From Candidatus Melainabacteria bacterium (GTDB lineage Bacteria > Cyanobacteriota > Vampirovibrionia > Obscuribacterales > Obscuribacteraceae): a stretch of 64,000 nucleotides of DNA. The stretch spans positions 62,001 through 126,000 of the forward strand of contig JADJWK010000003.1 in NCBI GenBank assembly GCA_016716405.1, in the 5' to 3' direction. Shown here piece by piece: positions 62,570-64,000 of the stretch (positions are counted from its first letter, which is position 1; every line of letters begins with the position of its first letter). A program made the position numbers and the translations under genes. The notes below the pieces were generated by a model that saw only the letters and a program-made list of their open reading frames with translations, had not been told where the DNA came from and made no database searches.

Positions 62570-63403
62570 CTAGGCGCTATCTTCCGGAGAGAAATCGAGC
62601 TCGGGGCGCATGCGCTCGTCGTCTTCGGCGAAGGCGAAGTAGAAGAACATGGGCAGGAAGAATGCCACCGTGGAGAGTTTCATCCAGAAGCCCCGGCTTT
62701 CCCACCAGAGAAATGCCCTGGTATAAGCGAAGAAGATGTCGTCGTCGAGACGGAAGGTGACAGCCAGTCCGTCGCGCCTGGTCGATACTGTCGGGTCGAT
62801 CAGTAATGCCGTCTTGAAGTGATGAGCGGCCTGGCTGGTCTTGCGGCGGCTTACCAGCCACCATGCCAGATCCTCGTGAGCCTCTCCGCAGTCCGGGTGG
62901 ACTGCAAGACATTGTTGCAGGACCTTTTCGGCTTCCTCCCTTTCCGCTCTCGCCCGGCGAACCAGGGCCATGGTCAGGAGGGCGTCCTTCGATGACGGAT
63001 CCAGCTCCAGGGCGTGCTGAGCCGCAGCCAGGGCTTCGTCGAGCTGGTCGAGACCGAGATGGCATGTGGCGAGCACAGCCAGATTGCATGGCTCGGTGTT
63101 GAGGCTGACAGCGCTTTTAGCTGCTTCCAGCGCTTCTCTGTTTTTGCCGGTGGAGGGGAGATACCAGGCCAGTAGATAATAGCTATAGTCATCTTCCGGA
63201 TCGACAGCGATTGCCTGCCGGGCAAGCTCGATTGCCTTTTCCGCATTGCCCAGGCAGCCGCTGCAAGCGGCCAGGAGTGCCAGGGCGTGCGAGTTCTCCC
63301 GGTCTTGCTCGAGGACCTTGATCAAATGCTCCTCGGCCAGGGCGTAACGCTGCTGCTTGTAGAGCAGGTCGGCGCGGCGCAGGATCTCGTCCGGTGGTTC
63401 CAA
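62570..63403 (-). CDS. TPR protein with C-terminal membrane segment
   Basis: Residues 5-200 hold about five TPR units, for example LYKQQRYALAEEHLIKVLEQ, LLAACSGCLGNAEKAIELAR and LATCHLGLDQLDEALAAAQH. A span (LSTVAFFLPMFFYFAFAE) sits near residue 255 with an acidic tail, so the TPR domain is probably tail-anchored. The start is TTG with no clear ribosome site. It lies 21 bases after the gene at 63425-63949, in the same direction. Partner unknown. Confidence 0.75.
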   Translation of the reverse strand: MEPPDEILRRADLLYKQQRYALAEEHLIKVLEQDRENSHALALLAACSGCLGNAEKAIELARQAIAVDPEDDYSYYLLAWYLPSTGKNREALEAAKSAVSLNTEPCNLAVLATCHLGLDQLDEALAAAQHALELDPSSKDALLTMALVRRARAEREEAEKVLQQCLAVHPDCGEAHEDLAWWLVSRRKTSQAAHHFKTALLIDPTVSTRRDGLAVTFRLDDDIFFAYTRAFLWWESRGFWMKLSTVAFFLPMFFYFAFAEDDERMRPELDFSPEDSA

Positions 63404-63424
63404 GGCTGGGCTCTGCGGGCTGAG

Positions 63425-63949
63425 CTAGACGGGGTCCGGGATGGGGTCGTCGGACTGGACATCCACCACCGGCACTCCGCGACCGTTGAGAAAGTCCACC
63501 ACGTCCTGACCCATTCCCGGCAGAGGCCAGAGCGGTACTTCCATCCGGGCGTAAGACGTATGGAAGATTATCGAGCGGCAGTCTCTGTATGGATAGTATT
63601 CCGCATAGACTATGTCATCCAGGAGAACCATCTGGGTGAACTTCTTCTTCTCCAGCTGGTCGGTGACGGTAAGAACCGCTTCGCTGTCGGTGAGCTCCAG
63701 GCAGTATCTCCGTTTGCCGTCCCTGATCGAGCCGTAGGCGGTAAAGCCAAGCAGGAGAACGAAGGCGATGGCGGCGCTGGCCATGACCACGGCCCAGTAG
63801 AGGTTATAGGGTGCCACGAAAACCGATACCAGGATCCAGAGGAGCGAGAAGACCGTGCCGATGGCTATGGCGACCCAGAGCGCCTCGGTGCCGACCCGCC
63901 TGACTCGGGGATCGGACTGCAGCTTGAGGCCAGGGCCGGTTTGTATCAT
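63425..63949 (-). CDS. small membrane protein with two spans and a soluble C-terminal domain
   Basis: Two spans (ALWVAIAIGTVFSLLWILVS and YWAVVMASAAIAFVLLLGF) are close to each other near the N terminus. The C-terminal 95 residues (YCLELTDSEAVLTVTDQLEK, IVYAEYYPYRDCRSIIFHTS) have the beta pattern of bacterial PH-like domains, but I cannot assign a family. It forms a pair with the TPR gene downstream. The region upstream (63950-64000) shows no gene. Confidence 0.55.
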   Translation of the reverse strand: MIQTGPGLKLQSDPRVRRVGTEALWVAIAIGTVFSLLWILVSVFVAPYNLYWAVVMASAAIAFVLLLGFTAYGSIRDGKRRYCLELTDSEAVLTVTDQLEKKKFTQMVLLDDIVYAEYYPYRDCRSIIFHTSYARMEVPLWPLPGMGQDVVDFLNGRGVPVVDVQSDDPIPDPV

Positions 63950-64000
63950 GAAGGCGGATCCCTGTCTGTCCCGACAAGTGATCTATGCCCATTTAATCTG

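Overview
This window reads as a chromosomal stretch of a GC-rich, Gram-negative-type bacterium with densely packed genes and short gaps. The zwf-opcA-pgl-gnd cluster points to Cyanobacteria or Actinobacteria, because opcA is mostly confined to them. Many TPR, coiled-coil and secreted orphan proteins, no photosynthesis genes and a Wsp-like chemosensory cluster make a non-photosynthetic cyanobacterial relative (Vampirovibrionia/Melainabacteria, for example Obscuribacterales) my best guess. That assignment is inference; no rRNA or tRNA gene was seen.

Layout. 1-6.0 kb (minus): two tandem paralogues sharing a roughly 70-residue module present twice in each, then a membrane segment and long coiled coil or Ala/Glu/Arg repeats. 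6.2-12.3 kb: small accessory genes, namely an LRV-repeat protein, a 49-residue membrane peptide, a frameshifted Ser/Thr kinase, two secreted glycine-rich proteins, a half-size MprF-like lipid aminoacyltransferase and two orphans. 12.4-17.9 kb (plus): a TPR protein ending in a matrixin-type protease, a secreted orphan, an exonuclease-fold protein and an SDR reductase. 18.0-24.1 kb (minus): four unnamed genes, including a sigma-like/helix-hairpin-helix protein and a 930-residue helical-repeat protein. 24.2-30.4 kb: a trypsin-like protease with a DUF4384-like domain, a second DUF4384-like protein, a Tat-type superoxide dismutase, an ACT-malic enzyme and small orphans.

30.7-57.9 kb is one long minus-strand run. 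Reading in transcription order, it holds zwf-opcA-pgl-gnd (oxidative pentose phosphate pathway), recO, glyA, a wecA/tagO-like glycan initiator and a GT-C glycosyltransferase. A complete chemosensory cluster follows: AAA ATPase, three cheW genes, a soluble MCP, cheR-TPR, cheA-REC, cheB and a stand-alone receiver. Then come a PAS-acidic-receiver-HPt locus, a separate HPt, a TPR protein, a polytopic membrane protein and an RmlD-like reductase. Several of these genes overlap by 1-28 bases. 58.1-62.3 kb (plus) has an FAD oxidoreductase, a secreted FG-GAP-like protein and recQ; 62.6-63.9 kb (minus) has a TPR protein and a small membrane protein.

The most interesting part is the chemosensory cluster. 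The soluble MCP carries a transposase-type helix-turn-helix instead of a sensory domain. CheB's receiver has lost its key residues, one HPt domain has Asn in place of the phospho-His, and a 71-base GAA microsatellite interrupts the PAS/receiver gene where the first strand and helix of the receiver should be. With glycan genes on both sides, I infer an 'alternative cellular function' (Wsp/Dif-like) system controlling the cell surface rather than swimming. Frameshifts near 200 and 7702, the microsatellite junction and an amber codon at 35571 may be real decay or assembly errors.
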